The notes: generated by a model from the letters alone, not told the origin. Shown: positions 8,071 to 18,325, counted from the first letter of the stretch. The stretch: 64,000 nt of DNA from Microthrixaceae bacterium (GCA_947446975.1 CANFHM010000002.1:40428-104427); one strand, 5' to 3'. Numbers and translations are program-made.

Positions 8071-11000
8071 GGGGCGAACATGAACCCGGACACCCACTCC
8101 ACTCCGGAGGGGATGTGCCGACGCAGCTGCAGCACGATGTAGAGCCCGACCACACCGACCATCGACAGCAGCGTCGCTGCCACCAGCACGGCACGGGCGC
8201 CGGGACGCGAGGCGGCGACCGCCGCGAGGACGGTGACGGCAGCCCCGACGGCGAACCCGCCGATGAATGCGGCGAGCGCACCACTGACGACGACGGCGCT
8301 GACGGTGGCGACCGTCGAGCCGCGTGCTGACCAGCGGAGGTGATCGGCGACCGGCTCGGGAGCATCGGAGACGGTGACGCTGTGCTCGCGTCGACGGGCT
8401 CGTCGAAGCTGCGACCAGCCGGCGACGAGGAGCAGGAGCATCAGCCAGAACGCCGAGATCAGCAGCGCCATCGTGACCGAGCTCTGGGGCTTCCATTCGA
8501 GGTCGATCACGACGGAGGATCCCACGACAGCGGGATCGATGACCCAGCCGTTGGCGAACCCATCGATGAGCGTGGGTGCGCCGAGCGAGGCGCCGCCACG
8601 GAGACGGGCGGTCCATCCATCGGAGAGGGACTGACCGAGGACGAGGAAGTAGGGGGTGAGGCCATCGGTGCTCGTGACCCGGTAGGAGAGCCTCCCGGTG
8701 GGGTCGGACTCGATGATCGGCAGCGAGGAGGACGCAGCTGCTGTTGGGCCGGCGCTCGCCGGGATCGTGCTGCCGGGCACCACTGAGCGAAGGGAGGTCT
8801 GGTCGATGTCGATCCCGGTGTCGAGTCCGTTGGTGGAACTGAAGGTGTGGTCACCGGTGTCGAGAGCGAGGACGCCGTCGCCGCAGGGCACGGCCTCGAG
8901 GGGCTGTCGGGCGAGGGCGTCGGCGGTGCTGCCGACGATGCGGACGGGTACATCGCCGCCATCGACCGACATGATCCCCGAGCGGCAGATCGATGGGAGC
9001 TGCGCGGGCACAGGGCCGACGACATGGGGCAGGCCGAGTTCGGCGATCGCGATCGGGAGCGCATGGGGACGGGCCGTGAAGGGGTCCTTGGTGTCGACGT
9101 ACCGCTCGGCGGCGATGGCGACGTCGAGGGATGTCGCGGTGAAGGGCTCGACTGGGATGTCGACCGTGGCGATTGTTCCGGGTTCGGCTGAGTCGGAGAT
9201 CGCCGGCACATCGACCAGATGCACGGAACCGTCATCGGCGGTGAGGCGCAGCGAGGTCGGGATCGAGTGGCGACCATCGGCGATCACGCTGAGCCGGAGG
9301 TGATCGATGGGCGTGGGCGAGGGTTGGTGGATGGTGAAGCTGCTGCCGATCTGGGGGCCGAAGGGCGTGACCCATGCGGTCGCGAGGTCGCCGTCGAGGG
9401 CGCTGGAGGGTCGGGCGCCGAGGTCGCCGAAGAGATAGAGGTCGCCGTCGACGGCGGCGTATCCCTGGTCGGTCCCGGGACGACCGATGAAGGCATCGAT
9501 CCGTTGCGACGGGGCGGTGCCCGAGACGCGGGCCGTCGAACGCAGCAGATAGCCCGAGGCACGAGGCGAGGTGAAGATGCGGGCGATGTGGAGTTCGGGA
9601 TCCTGTCGGTACCCCTCGAGCGGATTGGCCCGGAGCCTCGTGAACAGGAAACTGACTGGACTCGTGGGGCTGCCGAACGTTGCGACACCTGCGGAGGGGA
9701 CACGGATCCACTCGGTGGCTGTCACCCCCGGCACGGTGACCTCCTTGAATCCCACATCGGACACACCCGAGAAGGACACGAGATGGGTGACGCTCGCGTC
9801 ATCGATGCGCAACGAGAGTGTGCTGAAGGTGCGCATGCCGCCGAGGTCGATGCGCTGTCCCGGCGTCACGAAGGAGGAGTCGTCGAGGCGGACGGTGGTG
9901 TCCACGGCGCCGTCGAGCAGGACGCTGAGCCGGGTGATGAAGCGATTGCCCTGGAGCTGGGCGACGTCGATGTGATCGGCGGTGATGGGATGTCGGTAGT
10001 CGATGCGGAGGTAGTCGCCGACGACCTCCTTGGAGTCGCCCACGATCCAGGCGGTGCGCGGATCACCGTCGATGGCGTTGGCCGGACGGGCGCCGATCGA
10101 ATAGGCCCCGTCGACCCCGTAGCGGGTGGCGCGGATGTCGGCGACATCGGGGCCGTACTCGGCCACGGAGTGGAAGGAGTCATCCGTTCCCGGGAAGGTG
10201 GCGAGTCTGGTGTCGCGGGGATCGACCCTCAGCGGGACCGACCCAGCTGCCTCGGTGGCGCCGGTGTTCTCCCGGGTGGTTCCCCAGCGCGAACCCTGAC
10301 GACGGTTCGTGTCGGTGATCAGCAGCGATGGCTGTCCGGCGCGCAGGAACGGCAGCAGCGTCGGATGCGTGTCGATCGTCGAGGCGTAGACGATGGCTCC
10401 GCTGGTGTCGAGCAGACCTGCTCCGGCGGCGTTGACGAGTCCGGAGCCGTCACCCCAGACGAGCAGGGACCCGGCCGTGGGTTCGGCCCTGACCATCGAG
10501 CGGGCCCCCGACACCGGGTACAGCGCGAGCGGAGGGTTGGGAGAGGCGGTCGTGGAACGGGCGAGTTCGTACTCGTCGACGGTCGGTTGCCGGGGATCGG
10601 GGAGGAACGGTGTGGGATGGCCGAAGGTGCGCGGAGCGGCGAGACCGAGCGCCGGGAGTCCCTTGTCGCCCCCGAACTGCGCCCACAGATCAGCGGGTCG
10701 AGGGGCGTGGTAGCGCTCGTACTGGGTGTCCATGCGCAGCAGCACATCCGAGGCGCCGAGCAGTCTGGCGATCGGCGCCACCGAGCCGGGCTGGAACACG
10801 CTCTCCTGGATGGGGGTGTCGAGCGCCCGGATGAGATCGACCCCCGGCGGGGTGCCGTACGCCGTCAGTTCACGACCGACCCATGGACGGTCGGTGATGC
10901 CGGGAGTGATGGGATCCTGGGTCAGGCCCCAGCGATAGGCGTAGAAATCGGTGCCGGGGAGTTCGAGCACCCGCGAACCATCGGTGGTGGCATCGATGGC

Positions 11001-12428
11001 CTTCGCGGCGTCGGTCCAGTACTGGGGGAGCGGATCGGGGAACTGGAGATCGGACTGGATGAGGCCACCCGTCCAGAGCGGGGGGAGGGCGAGAGCCGCG
11101 ATCAGGATCAGCGCCGCGGCGAGCACTGGTCCGACCTGTGAGCGACGGGGCTGCGGCAGTCGGGCGGCGATGGCCGTGGTGGCGGGTCCGACGGCGGCGG
11201 CGAGGAGCGCCGCCAGTCCGAGCACGAGCAGTGGGAGGGCCCGCGACGAGTTGCGCAGGGCGAGGCCAGCTGCGGTCTTCGTGGTCTCCTTGATGATCGA
11301 TCCGAACGGGGTGGGATCGTCGTAGGGGTAGGTGCCGAGTCCGGCGACGAGTCCGACCACGATGAGCACGAGGAAATAGGCGCGATAGCGCCAGCGCACG
11401 AGCATCGCGCCGAGCAGCCCGAGCGTGGGGAGGATGAACCCGACGACGAACATCAGCACGTTCTGCGTGTAGAGCGTGCTCGAACCCGTCCACTGCGACA
11501 GACCGTCGCGTCCGTAGAAGTACCAGTACCCGAGTCCGCGCAGCAGTTCGGATCCGGTGGAGGTCTCGGCGACGGTCTTCACCGTCTCGGTCAGCTGCAG
11601 GATCGGGAGCCCGAACCGGCCCTGGACGCTGAGGCCGGCGACCCACCACAGCTGGGCGGGGATGGTGGCCACGCCCACCCGGACCACGGTGCGCAGGGCG
11701 TCGCGCAGACGGACCTCATGGGTCACCCAGATCATGTACGGCACGAGCAGCGCCGGTGCCACCAGCACGAACACCACGGAACTGGCGTTGGTGCCCGACA
11801 TCACCGTGATGATGAGGGCGATGAGGACCGGGGCCCTCCAGGTGCGTTCCTTCAGCGCCACGAACAGCAGGCCGATGATCCACGGGAGCGCCGACCAGGG
11901 CTGCAGGATGACCGAGGTGCGACCGAAGTAGGCGAGGATGTACGGGCTCAGCATGTAGACGAAGCCGCCCACCGCCACGCCCGGGCCTCGCAGGCCGAGG
12001 CGGCGCAGCATCCAGACCGTGCCGTACCCGGCGGCGAACAGGATGGTGCCGAACATGAGGCGCTCGGCGATCCATGTGGGCACCCCGACGAATCGCATCA
12101 GCCAGTAGTAGGGACCGAGCGGGAACATGTAGCCGATGTTCTGGTGGACGACGGTGCCGCCGTTGACATGGGTGTTCCACATGAGCCAGGCACGGTCGAG
12201 CAGTCGTCCCGGATCGAGGTACAGGTAGGCCTTGGTGTCCGCCGAGATCCGGCCCGGTGATGACAGCAGCAGCGGGATGTACGCGACAGCTGCGAGGGTC
12301 AGGCCCAGCCAGCATCGACGGGCCCACCGGACGGTCCGCATGAGGCCTCCGTTGTCGTGATGGGTCGGGGATCCCGTTCCGGAGGGGGAGCCGTCCGCGT
12401 CGGCCGTCGATGGGTCGGTGGTGGTCAT
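7935..12428 (-). CDS. aftD: alpha-(1->3)-arabinofuranosyltransferase AftD-like (DUF3367) with discoidin/CBM-like domains
   Basis: SSPGRISADTKAYLYLDPGRLLDRAWLMWNTHVNGGTVVHQNIGYMFPLGPYYWLMRFVGVPTWIAERL matches the AftD N-terminal signature; two NAIDGDPRTAW / SALDGDLATAW F5/8C-like modules. ATG 12428 preferred over TTG 12488. Confidence 0.8.
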   Translation of the reverse strand: MTTTDPSTADADGSPSGTGSPTHHDNGGLMRTVRWARRCWLGLTLAAVAYIPLLLSSPGRISADTKAYLYLDPGRLLDRAWLMWNTHVNGGTVVHQNIGYMFPLGPYYWLMRFVGVPTWIAERLMFGTILFAAGYGTVWMLRRLGLRGPGVAVGGFVYMLSPYILAYFGRTSVILQPWSALPWIIGLLFVALKERTWRAPVLIALIITVMSGTNASSVVFVLVAPALLVPYMIWVTHEVRLRDALRTVVRVGVATIPAQLWWVAGLSVQGRFGLPILQLTETVKTVAETSTGSELLRGLGYWYFYGRDGLSQWTGSSTLYTQNVLMFVVGFILPTLGLLGAMLVRWRYRAYFLVLIVVGLVAGLGTYPYDDPTPFGSIIKETTKTAAGLALRNSSRALPLLVLGLAALLAAAVGPATTAIAARLPQPRRSQVGPVLAAALILIAALALPPLWTGGLIQSDLQFPDPLPQYWTDAAKAIDATTDGSRVLELPGTDFYAYRWGLTQDPITPGITDRPWVGRELTAYGTPPGVDLIRALDTPIQESVFQPGSVAPIARLLGASDVLLRMDTQYERYHAPRPADLWAQFGGDKGLPALGLAAPRTFGHPTPFLPDPRQPTVDEYELARSTTASPNPPLALYPVSGARSMVRAEPTAGSLLVWGDGSGLVNAAGAGLLDTSGAIVYASTIDTHPTLLPFLRAGQPSLLITDTNRRQGSRWGTTRENTGATEAAGSVPLRVDPRDTRLATFPGTDDSFHSVAEYGPDVADIRATRYGVDGAYSIGARPANAIDGDPRTAWIVGDSKEVVGDYLRIDYRHPITADHIDVAQLQGNRFITRLSVLLDGAVDTTVRLDDSSFVTPGQRIDLGGMRTFSTLSLRIDDASVTHLVSFSGVSDVGFKEVTVPGVTATEWIRVPSAGVATFGSPTSPVSFLFTRLRANPLEGYRQDPELHIARIFTSPRASGYLLRSTARVSGTAPSQRIDAFIGRPGTDQGYAAVDGDLYLFGDLGARPSSALDGDLATAWVTPFGPQIGSSFTIHQPSPTPIDHLRLSVIADGRHSIPTSLRLTADDGSVHLVDVPAISDSAEPGTIATVDIPVEPFTATSLDVAIAAERYVDTKDPFTARPHALPIAIAELGLPHVVGPVPAQLPSICRSGIMSVDGGDVPVRIVGSTADALARQPLEAVPCGDGVLALDTGDHTFSSTNGLDTGIDIDQTSLRSVVPGSTIPASAGPTAAASSSLPIIESDPTGRLSYRVTSTDGLTPYFLVLGQSLSDGWTARLRGGASLGAPTLIDGFANGWVIDPAVVGSSVVIDLEWKPQSSVTMALLISAFWLMLLLLVAGWSQLRRARRREHSVTVSDAPEPVADHLRWSARGSTVATVSAVVVSGALAAFIGGFAVGAAVTVLAAVAASRPGARAVLVAATLLSMVGVVGLYIVLQLRRHIPSGVEWVSGFMFAPQLTLIAVFCVVAESLLRLASRIRPKSHTSASAANQNNAGSQVTR

Positions 12429-12484
12429 GCGGCTCGCGGAGTTCCTAACGGAGGTGATCCGCGACGGGGCGGATCGAAGGGGAT

Positions 12485-14440
12485 TCAACGTGGACAGGCG
12501 CCGTGCGGATCATCGAAGTTGGCGGCGGATCTCCAGTCGCCATCTTTCCATGGCGACGATGCGGGCGGGGAGAGTCCCAGCTCCACCGAGGCGTCCAGGA
12601 TCGCCTGCGCCAGTCGGGCAGCACCCTCCTGGCACAGATGCCAGCCCTCGGGTTTGCGCAGCAGGACGGTGTGCCCCGAGTCGTCCACATAACTGCGTCC
12701 GTAGGTTCCATCGGGGAGCATGAGTGATCCGGTGACATCGGGGGCGTAGACCACGCCGGGATGGAGCGCCGGGAGTGATGCGATGAGTTCGTCGACCTTG
12801 TGGTCGTCGACGGTCTTCCAGACATGGGTGCCGCCGGGCAGCATCGGGAGCCAGAGGATCTTCGCTCCGCGGGCCGAGAGGATGTCGACGGCCTCACCGA
12901 TGAGCCCGAGATAGGCGGCATCACCGTTCTCGTAGATGTATCGCATGTCCCATCCGCCGAGCATGACCACCACGATCTGGGGGTCGACCCGGTCGATGAG
13001 ACCCTTCCAGTCCTCGCGCCAGGCGAGGGGGAGGCTCAGGCCCACACCGGGGCCGGCGGCTCGTTCGATATGGCCGGTGCCCGCCGCATGGAAGGCCGCC
13101 TCGAGAGCGACCTGCTCATCGACCATGCCGGAATCCCCGAGCACCACGACTGCTCGCGGCGCCCCGGCCGCCGGGGTCTGGTCGGGGACGCCCTGGCCGG
13201 AGAATGCGCTGGTGTCGCCGATGGTGACATCGGCGAACGCCAGCTTCCCGGCCGGGGGACTGAGCGTGAGCACGACCGCCAGCAGGATGGTGCAGAGGGC
13301 GAACGAGACTCCGGCGGTGAGCGCCGATCGACCGGTGGTGAACATGCGCCCCCGACGAACCGGCATCTCGAGCAGGCGGTACGAAAGGAGTGCGATGGCG
13401 ATGGTGACGACCATCCGAAGGCCGAACAGCGGCCACGGGGACCAGCCGATCCGCTTCCGGTCGAGCACCAGGAACACCGGCCAGTGGTAGAGGTACAGGC
13501 CGTACGAGATGAGCCCGGCCCATCGCAGCACCCGGTTCGAGAGCAGTGCGGTGACCACACCTCTTCTCGTGCCGGCGTAGATGATCACAGCGGTGCACAG
13601 TGCGTAGAGCGGGAACCCTCCTCGTGCCAGCCACTGGGAGGTCTCGCTCACCCGGTACCAGGCGAAGAACATGGCCCCGAGCGCGAGGAGCCCGACGAGG
13701 TCCACCGCCGCCGAGCGTGATGTGGTGTCGGAGCGGAGTCCGTCGTCCGACGCCGATCTGCGTCCCGACCACCAGATCGCCAGCAGGACACCGATGAGGA
13801 GCTCCGCGGCACGGGTGTCGGTGCCGTAGTACACACGGTCGGGCCCGTGGCGCAGCAGGATGCAGAGCCCGACCGAGCAGACCGTCGCGATCGCGACGAC
13901 CGAGGCGAGCAGGCGACGACCCCCGAAGCGCGTCAGCACGATGACGATCGGCGGGAAGAACAGGTAGAACTGCTCCTCGATGGCGAGACTCCAGAAATGC
14001 TGCAGGGGACTCGGCGCTGCGAACAGCGAGCCGTAGCTCGTGCCGGCGAAGTGGAAGCGCCAGTTGGCGACGTAACCGAGGGCCCCCAGCATGTCGAGAC
14101 GCAGGTTCTGCACCTGTTCGGGGGTGCCGAGCCGCCAGAACACGACTCCAGTGATGGCGATCGTGACCACGGCGGCGGGGAGGAGTCGGCGGAACCGTCG
14201 GGTCCAGAACCCGCCGAGTCGGATCGAGCCTGCGGTGTCCCATTCGCGCACCAGCAGGTTCGTGATGAGGAAACCCGACAGCGTGAAGAAGGTCGAGACG
14301 CCGAGGTACCCGCCCTTGGCCCAGTCGAACCCGGAGTGGAACAACAGCACGCCGATGACGGCGAGACCGCGGAGTCCGTCGAGCGCGGGAAGATGCGGCA
14401 TCCGATGACGCTCGGCGGTGGTCGCAGCGGGCTCGAGCAC
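12485..14440 (-). CDS. acyltransferase 3 with C-terminal SGNH-like domain
   Basis: MPHLPALDGLRGLAVIGVLLFHSGFDWAKGGYLGVSTFFTLSGFLITNLL; C-terminal VVVLGDSGMVDEQ. GTG 14440 chosen because TGGTACCGT lies 6 nt upstream (ORF track uses 14473). Confidence 0.9.
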   Translation of the reverse strand: MLEPAATTAERHRMPHLPALDGLRGLAVIGVLLFHSGFDWAKGGYLGVSTFFTLSGFLITNLLVREWDTAGSIRLGGFWTRRFRRLLPAAVVTIAITGVVFWRLGTPEQVQNLRLDMLGALGYVANWRFHFAGTSYGSLFAAPSPLQHFWSLAIEEQFYLFFPPIVIVLTRFGGRRLLASVVAIATVCSVGLCILLRHGPDRVYYGTDTRAAELLIGVLLAIWWSGRRSASDDGLRSDTTSRSAAVDLVGLLALGAMFFAWYRVSETSQWLARGGFPLYALCTAVIIYAGTRRGVVTALLSNRVLRWAGLISYGLYLYHWPVFLVLDRKRIGWSPWPLFGLRMVVTIAIALLSYRLLEMPVRRGRMFTTGRSALTAGVSFALCTILLAVVLTLSPPAGKLAFADVTIGDTSAFSGQGVPDQTPAAGAPRAVVVLGDSGMVDEQVALEAAFHAAGTGHIERAAGPGVGLSLPLAWREDWKGLIDRVDPQIVVVMLGGWDMRYIYENGDAAYLGLIGEAVDILSARGAKILWLPMLPGGTHVWKTVDDHKVDELIASLPALHPGVVYAPDVTGSLMLPDGTYGRSYVDDSGHTVLLRKPEGWHLCQEGAARLAQAILDASVELGLSPPASSPWKDGDWRSAANFDDPHGACPR

Positions 14441-14446
14441 GGCCCG

Positions 14447-14452
14447 ACGGTA
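14447..14452 (-). promoter_or_regulatory. -10-like hexamer TACCGT (TGGTACCGT), 6 nt before GTG 14440
   Basis: extended -10 form. Confidence 0.45.
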
Positions 14453-14520
14453 CCAGTGGGCGTTCGGGGCCACGGGTCACGCCCTCCTGCAGGCAGGACA
14501 CGCCCACCGAGGGCGCAACG

Positions 14521-14526
14521 TACGAT
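14521..14526 (+). promoter_or_regulatory. -10-like hexamer TACGAT, 6 nt before ATG 14533
   Basis: position consistent with leaderless start. Confidence 0.5.
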
Positions 14527-14532
14527 CTCGCC

Positions 14533-15747
14533 ATGGCATCGGCATCGGATGGGACGAACTCGGGCGACATGCACTCGCTGCTGCTGCCGGATCCGGAACC
14601 CGCCGAGCAGCGGTTCACCATCATCAGCGTCGACGACCATCTCGTCGAGCCTCCCGCCATGTTCGAGGGCCGACTGCCCGCTGCGCTCCAGAGCCGGGCG
14701 CCGAAGGTGATCGTCGATGATCGCGGGTTCGAGGTGTGGGAGTTCGAGGGACGTCGGTTCACCCAGGTCGGGATGAACGCCGTGGCCGGGCGACAACAGT
14801 CGATGCGGAACCTCGAGCCGACCCGTTTCGCCGACATGCGTCGGGGCTGCTGGGACATCGAGGCGCGCATCGGCGATATGGATCTGAACGGGGTATGGGC
14901 CTCGCTCAACTTCCCGTCGATGATCACCGGCTTCTGCGGTCGGGTCTTCGCCGAGATTGACGACCGTGAGCTCGGCCTCGCCACGACCCGGGCCTGGAAC
15001 GACTGGATGCACGACGAATGGTGGGGGCCGCATCCCGATCGGATCATCCCGATGGGCATCACCTATCTGGCCGATCCGGAGCTCGCCGCCGCCGAGATCC
15101 GGCGGAACGCAGCGCGAGGTTTCGTCGCCGTGACGCTCCCCGAACGACCCCATCGTCTCGGGCTCCCGTCGCTGTTCACCGGGTACTGGGATCCCATCAT
15201 CGAGGCCTGTGTCGAGACCGATACGGTCATCGCCCTCCATGTCGGGTCCTCGGGCGGCTACGAGAGCCCCGAAGCCGCTCCGGCGCTGCAGCTCGGCGCC
15301 ACCATGTTCGGACAGCTCTCGCTGGCGGCCTGCGCCGAATGGTTGTGGTCCGGCTACCCGTTGCGGTATCCGACGCTGAAGATCGCCATGTCCGAGGGTG
15401 GTATCGGTTGGGTGGCGATGCTGCTCGACCGCTTGGACAACCTCGTGGATCGATCCGGGTACGGGCTCGGCTGGGAGACCCGCCCCGCAGAGGTGCTGCA
15501 GCGGAACTTCTGGTTCTGCACCCTCGACGATCCCTCCACGATCACCACGCGCCATCGCATCGGGGTGGAGAACATCATGTTCGAGACCGACTATCCCCAC
15601 GGTGACGGCACCTGGCCACACACCCAGCAGCTGGTGGCGGAGGTCTATGGTCATCTGCCGGTCGACGAGCTCCGGGCGATCCTGTGTGAGAACGCCGCCC
15701 GGGTGTTCCGTCACCCGCTCCCTCCCGTCGTGCTCCCCGCGTCGTGA
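14533..15747 (+). CDS. amidohydrolase family protein (PF04909-type)
   Basis: RFTIISVDDHLVEPPAMFEGRL...IALHVGSSGG...MSEGGIGWVAMLLDRLD...IMFETDYPHGDGTWPHTQ. Confidence 0.85.
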   Translation: MASASDGTNSGDMHSLLLPDPEPAEQRFTIISVDDHLVEPPAMFEGRLPAALQSRAPKVIVDDRGFEVWEFEGRRFTQVGMNAVAGRQQSMRNLEPTRFADMRRGCWDIEARIGDMDLNGVWASLNFPSMITGFCGRVFAEIDDRELGLATTRAWNDWMHDEWWGPHPDRIIPMGITYLADPELAAAEIRRNAARGFVAVTLPERPHRLGLPSLFTGYWDPIIEACVETDTVIALHVGSSGGYESPEAAPALQLGATMFGQLSLAACAEWLWSGYPLRYPTLKIAMSEGGIGWVAMLLDRLDNLVDRSGYGLGWETRPAEVLQRNFWFCTLDDPSTITTRHRIGVENIMFETDYPHGDGTWPHTQQLVAEVYGHLPVDELRAILCENAARVFRHPLPPVVLPAS

Positions 15748-15790
15748 ACGAGACACCCCCGGTGGAACCGGGAACCGAAAGGCCCTGAAC

Positions 15791-17425
15791 GTGTCGAACT
15801 GGAACTTCGCCGATGTGTGGGATGCGATCACCGCACTGCAGCCCGACCTGCCCGCACTCGTGCGCGGCGAGGCCGTCACCAGCTGGCGGGAGTTCGAGCG
15901 GCGGAGCGCCTCGCTGGCCTCGGTGCTGCTGGCCTCCGGTCTGCAGCGGCAGGCGAGCGTCGCCTGCTACCTCCACAACAGCGCCGAGTACATGGAGACC
16001 CTCTACGCCTGCTTCAAGGCTTCACTCGTGCCGGTCAACACCAACTACCGCTATGTGTCCGATGAGCTGCGCTATCTCTGGGTCGACGCCGAGGCCGAGG
16101 CGGTGGTGTTCCACGGCACGTTCGCCGATCGCATCGAGGAGCTGCGCGCAGCTGTCCCGGCGGTCCGTCTGTGGCTCTGGGTCGACGACGCCTCCGGGCC
16201 ATGCCCCGGATGGGCGGTGCCCTATGAGCAGGCCCTCGCCGCCGCTGGTCCCGTGCCCGAGGTCGATCGCTCGGGCGACGATCTCTTCATGCTCTACACC
16301 GGCGGGACCACCGGACATCCCAAGGGCGTCATGTGGCGTCAGGACGATCTCTTCGCCGTCCTGAACCGCACCGCTTCTGTCCGCTACCCCGAGGAGGGCG
16401 GTGTGGACGACGTGGCCGCGACCCTTCCTCCCGTGGGCGAGTTGCGGGGAAGTGTCATCCCGGCTGCACCGCTCATGCACGGAACCGCGGCCTTCTCGGC
16501 CTTCGGCATGCTCGGCACCGGTGGCGTCGTGGTCCTGTGCGAGGGCACCCGGTTCGATGTCGTCGAACTGCTCGACACCATCTCCCGCCATCGGGTCACC
16601 GACCTCTCGATCGTCGGTGATGCCTTCGCCCGGCCGCTCCTCGATGCGCTCGACGCAGAGCCGACCCGCTGGGACGTCTCGACGCTGCGGGTGATCCTCT
16701 CCTCGGGAGTCATGTGGTCGGCCCCGGTGAAGGAGGGTCTCATCGCCCATATGCCCGAGGCCCTGTGCGTCGACACGCTCGGATCCTCCGAGGCCGTGGG
16801 CCTCGCCCGTTCGATCTCCTCATCGAAGCGCACCGCATCCACGGCCGGATTCAAGCTCGGTCCGGACGCCCGGGTCATCCGGGACGACGGCACCCCGGTG
16901 GAGCCGGGCTCCGGTGAGATCGGGCTCGTCGCCATCGGCGGACGCGGCCCGATCGGGTACCGCGGCGATCCCGAGAAGACCGCCCGGACCTTCCGCGTCA
17001 TCGGCGATCGGCGCTGGATCACCCCCGGTGACAACGCCACGGTCGATGCCGACGGCACCATCCGGCTCCTCGGTCGGGGTTCGAGCTGCATCAACACCGG
17101 CGGCGAGAAGGTGTTCCCCGAGGAGGTCGAGGAGGGGTTGAAGCTCGATCCGTCCGTCGCCGATGCTGTGGTGGTCGGCGTACCCCATCCGCGTTTCGGG
17201 GAGATGGTGGTGGCCGTGGTGGAACCGAGTTGGGGTTCCGAGCCGTCCGAGGGTGCGCTCCTGGCGGCGCTGGGCGACCGTCTCGCGGCCTACAAGGTGC
17301 CACGGCACATCTTCGTGGTCCCGTCGCTGGGGCGCGGTCCGAACGGCAAGATCGATCAGCGTCGCTGGCGCACCGAAGCCGCCGAGCGTGTGGCGGAGCG
17401 GACTGAGGCCTCCGATGGCCGCTGA
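15791..17425 (+). CDS. acyl-CoA synthetase (AMP-dependent synthetase/ligase)
   Basis: FMLYTGGTTGHPKGVMWRQDD; GRGSSCINTGGEKVFPEEVEE; GRGPNGKID. GTG 15791 preferred over 15398. Confidence 0.92.
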   Translation: MSNWNFADVWDAITALQPDLPALVRGEAVTSWREFERRSASLASVLLASGLQRQASVACYLHNSAEYMETLYACFKASLVPVNTNYRYVSDELRYLWVDAEAEAVVFHGTFADRIEELRAAVPAVRLWLWVDDASGPCPGWAVPYEQALAAAGPVPEVDRSGDDLFMLYTGGTTGHPKGVMWRQDDLFAVLNRTASVRYPEEGGVDDVAATLPPVGELRGSVIPAAPLMHGTAAFSAFGMLGTGGVVVLCEGTRFDVVELLDTISRHRVTDLSIVGDAFARPLLDALDAEPTRWDVSTLRVILSSGVMWSAPVKEGLIAHMPEALCVDTLGSSEAVGLARSISSSKRTASTAGFKLGPDARVIRDDGTPVEPGSGEIGLVAIGGRGPIGYRGDPEKTARTFRVIGDRRWITPGDNATVDADGTIRLLGRGSSCINTGGEKVFPEEVEEGLKLDPSVADAVVVGVPHPRFGEMVVAVVEPSWGSEPSEGALLAALGDRLAAYKVPRHIFVVPSLGRGPNGKIDQRRWRTEAAERVAERTEASDGR

Positions 17426-17446
17426 TCCGACAGCCGGGGCGATCGG

Positions 17447-18307
17447 ATGGTGCGAGACATGATGACCCGTCGTCGTTCCGAGCCCGATGTGTGGAACCCG
17501 CGCGTCGACCGTTGGACGGCCCGCACACAGCTCCCGCTCGATCTCTTTGCGTTGTCCACGATCTGGCTGAGCTTCGTGCCGATCACGGCGATGCTGAGGT
17601 TCAGTTCGTACCGCGGACTCTGGATCTCTGCCCGCATCGGTCTCTCGGTCGTCTTCGCCCTCGACATCGGCATCCGGTCGTGGCTGTCCGGTCGACCCGG
17701 TCGGTATCTCATCACCCATCCGTTCGGGGTGCTGGCAGCGCTCGTCCCTCCCTTCCGCCTGGTGTTCAGTCTCCGACTGCTGCGATCGATGTTCCGTCGG
17801 GGGAGCCTCGGGAGATTCCTCGCAGTGGCGCTCCTGCTCGTCATCAACGGGGCCCTTCTCGTGGTGGTGTTCGAGAGCGGCGCCAAGGGGGCCAGCATCA
17901 CGAGCTTCCCGATCGCCCTGTGGTGGACCGCCTGCACCGTCTCCACCGTCGGCTACGGCGATTACACGCCGGTCACCGTCGCCGGTCGGATCGTGGCGGT
18001 CTGCATCATGGCGGTCGGACTCACCACGGTCGCGGTGGTCACCGCCCAGATCGCGGCGAGCTTCTCCGAGCAGGCGGCCGCTCGACGCTCGGCAGCGTCT
18101 GAGGGCGACTCCACGGCTGGGGACGCGGCGGGCGGTGCCGGCTCCGGTCCGGACGCCGCTGCGGCCGGGGAGACGTCCGGTGACTCCTCCGCCAGCTCGT
18201 TCGGTGACGCACCCGGCGACACCGGCACCGCCCATGAGCGCCATCTCGCCCTGGTCGATCGACTGCAGCGGATCGAGGCGATGCTCCTGTCCCAGGAGCG
18301 CACCTGA
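17447..18307 (+). CDS. potassium channel family protein
   Basis: selectivity filter WWTACTVSTVGYGDYTPVTVAGR with flanking TM helices. Confidence 0.9.
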   Translation: MVRDMMTRRRSEPDVWNPRVDRWTARTQLPLDLFALSTIWLSFVPITAMLRFSSYRGLWISARIGLSVVFALDIGIRSWLSGRPGRYLITHPFGVLAALVPPFRLVFSLRLLRSMFRRGSLGRFLAVALLLVINGALLVVVFESGAKGASITSFPIALWWTACTVSTVGYGDYTPVTVAGRIVAVCIMAVGLTTVAVVTAQIAASFSEQAAARRSAASEGDSTAGDAAGGAGSGPDAAAAGETSGDSSASSFGDAPGDTGTAHERHLALVDRLQRIEAMLLSQERT

Positions 18308-18325
18308 GCAGTCGGTGGGTGTGGC

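Noticed and set aside
9219-11141. 640-aa plus-strand ORF inside the AftD-like gene
   Set aside because: Antisense artefact of GC-rich codon bias; no domain motifs, low-complexity G/E/R/D composition
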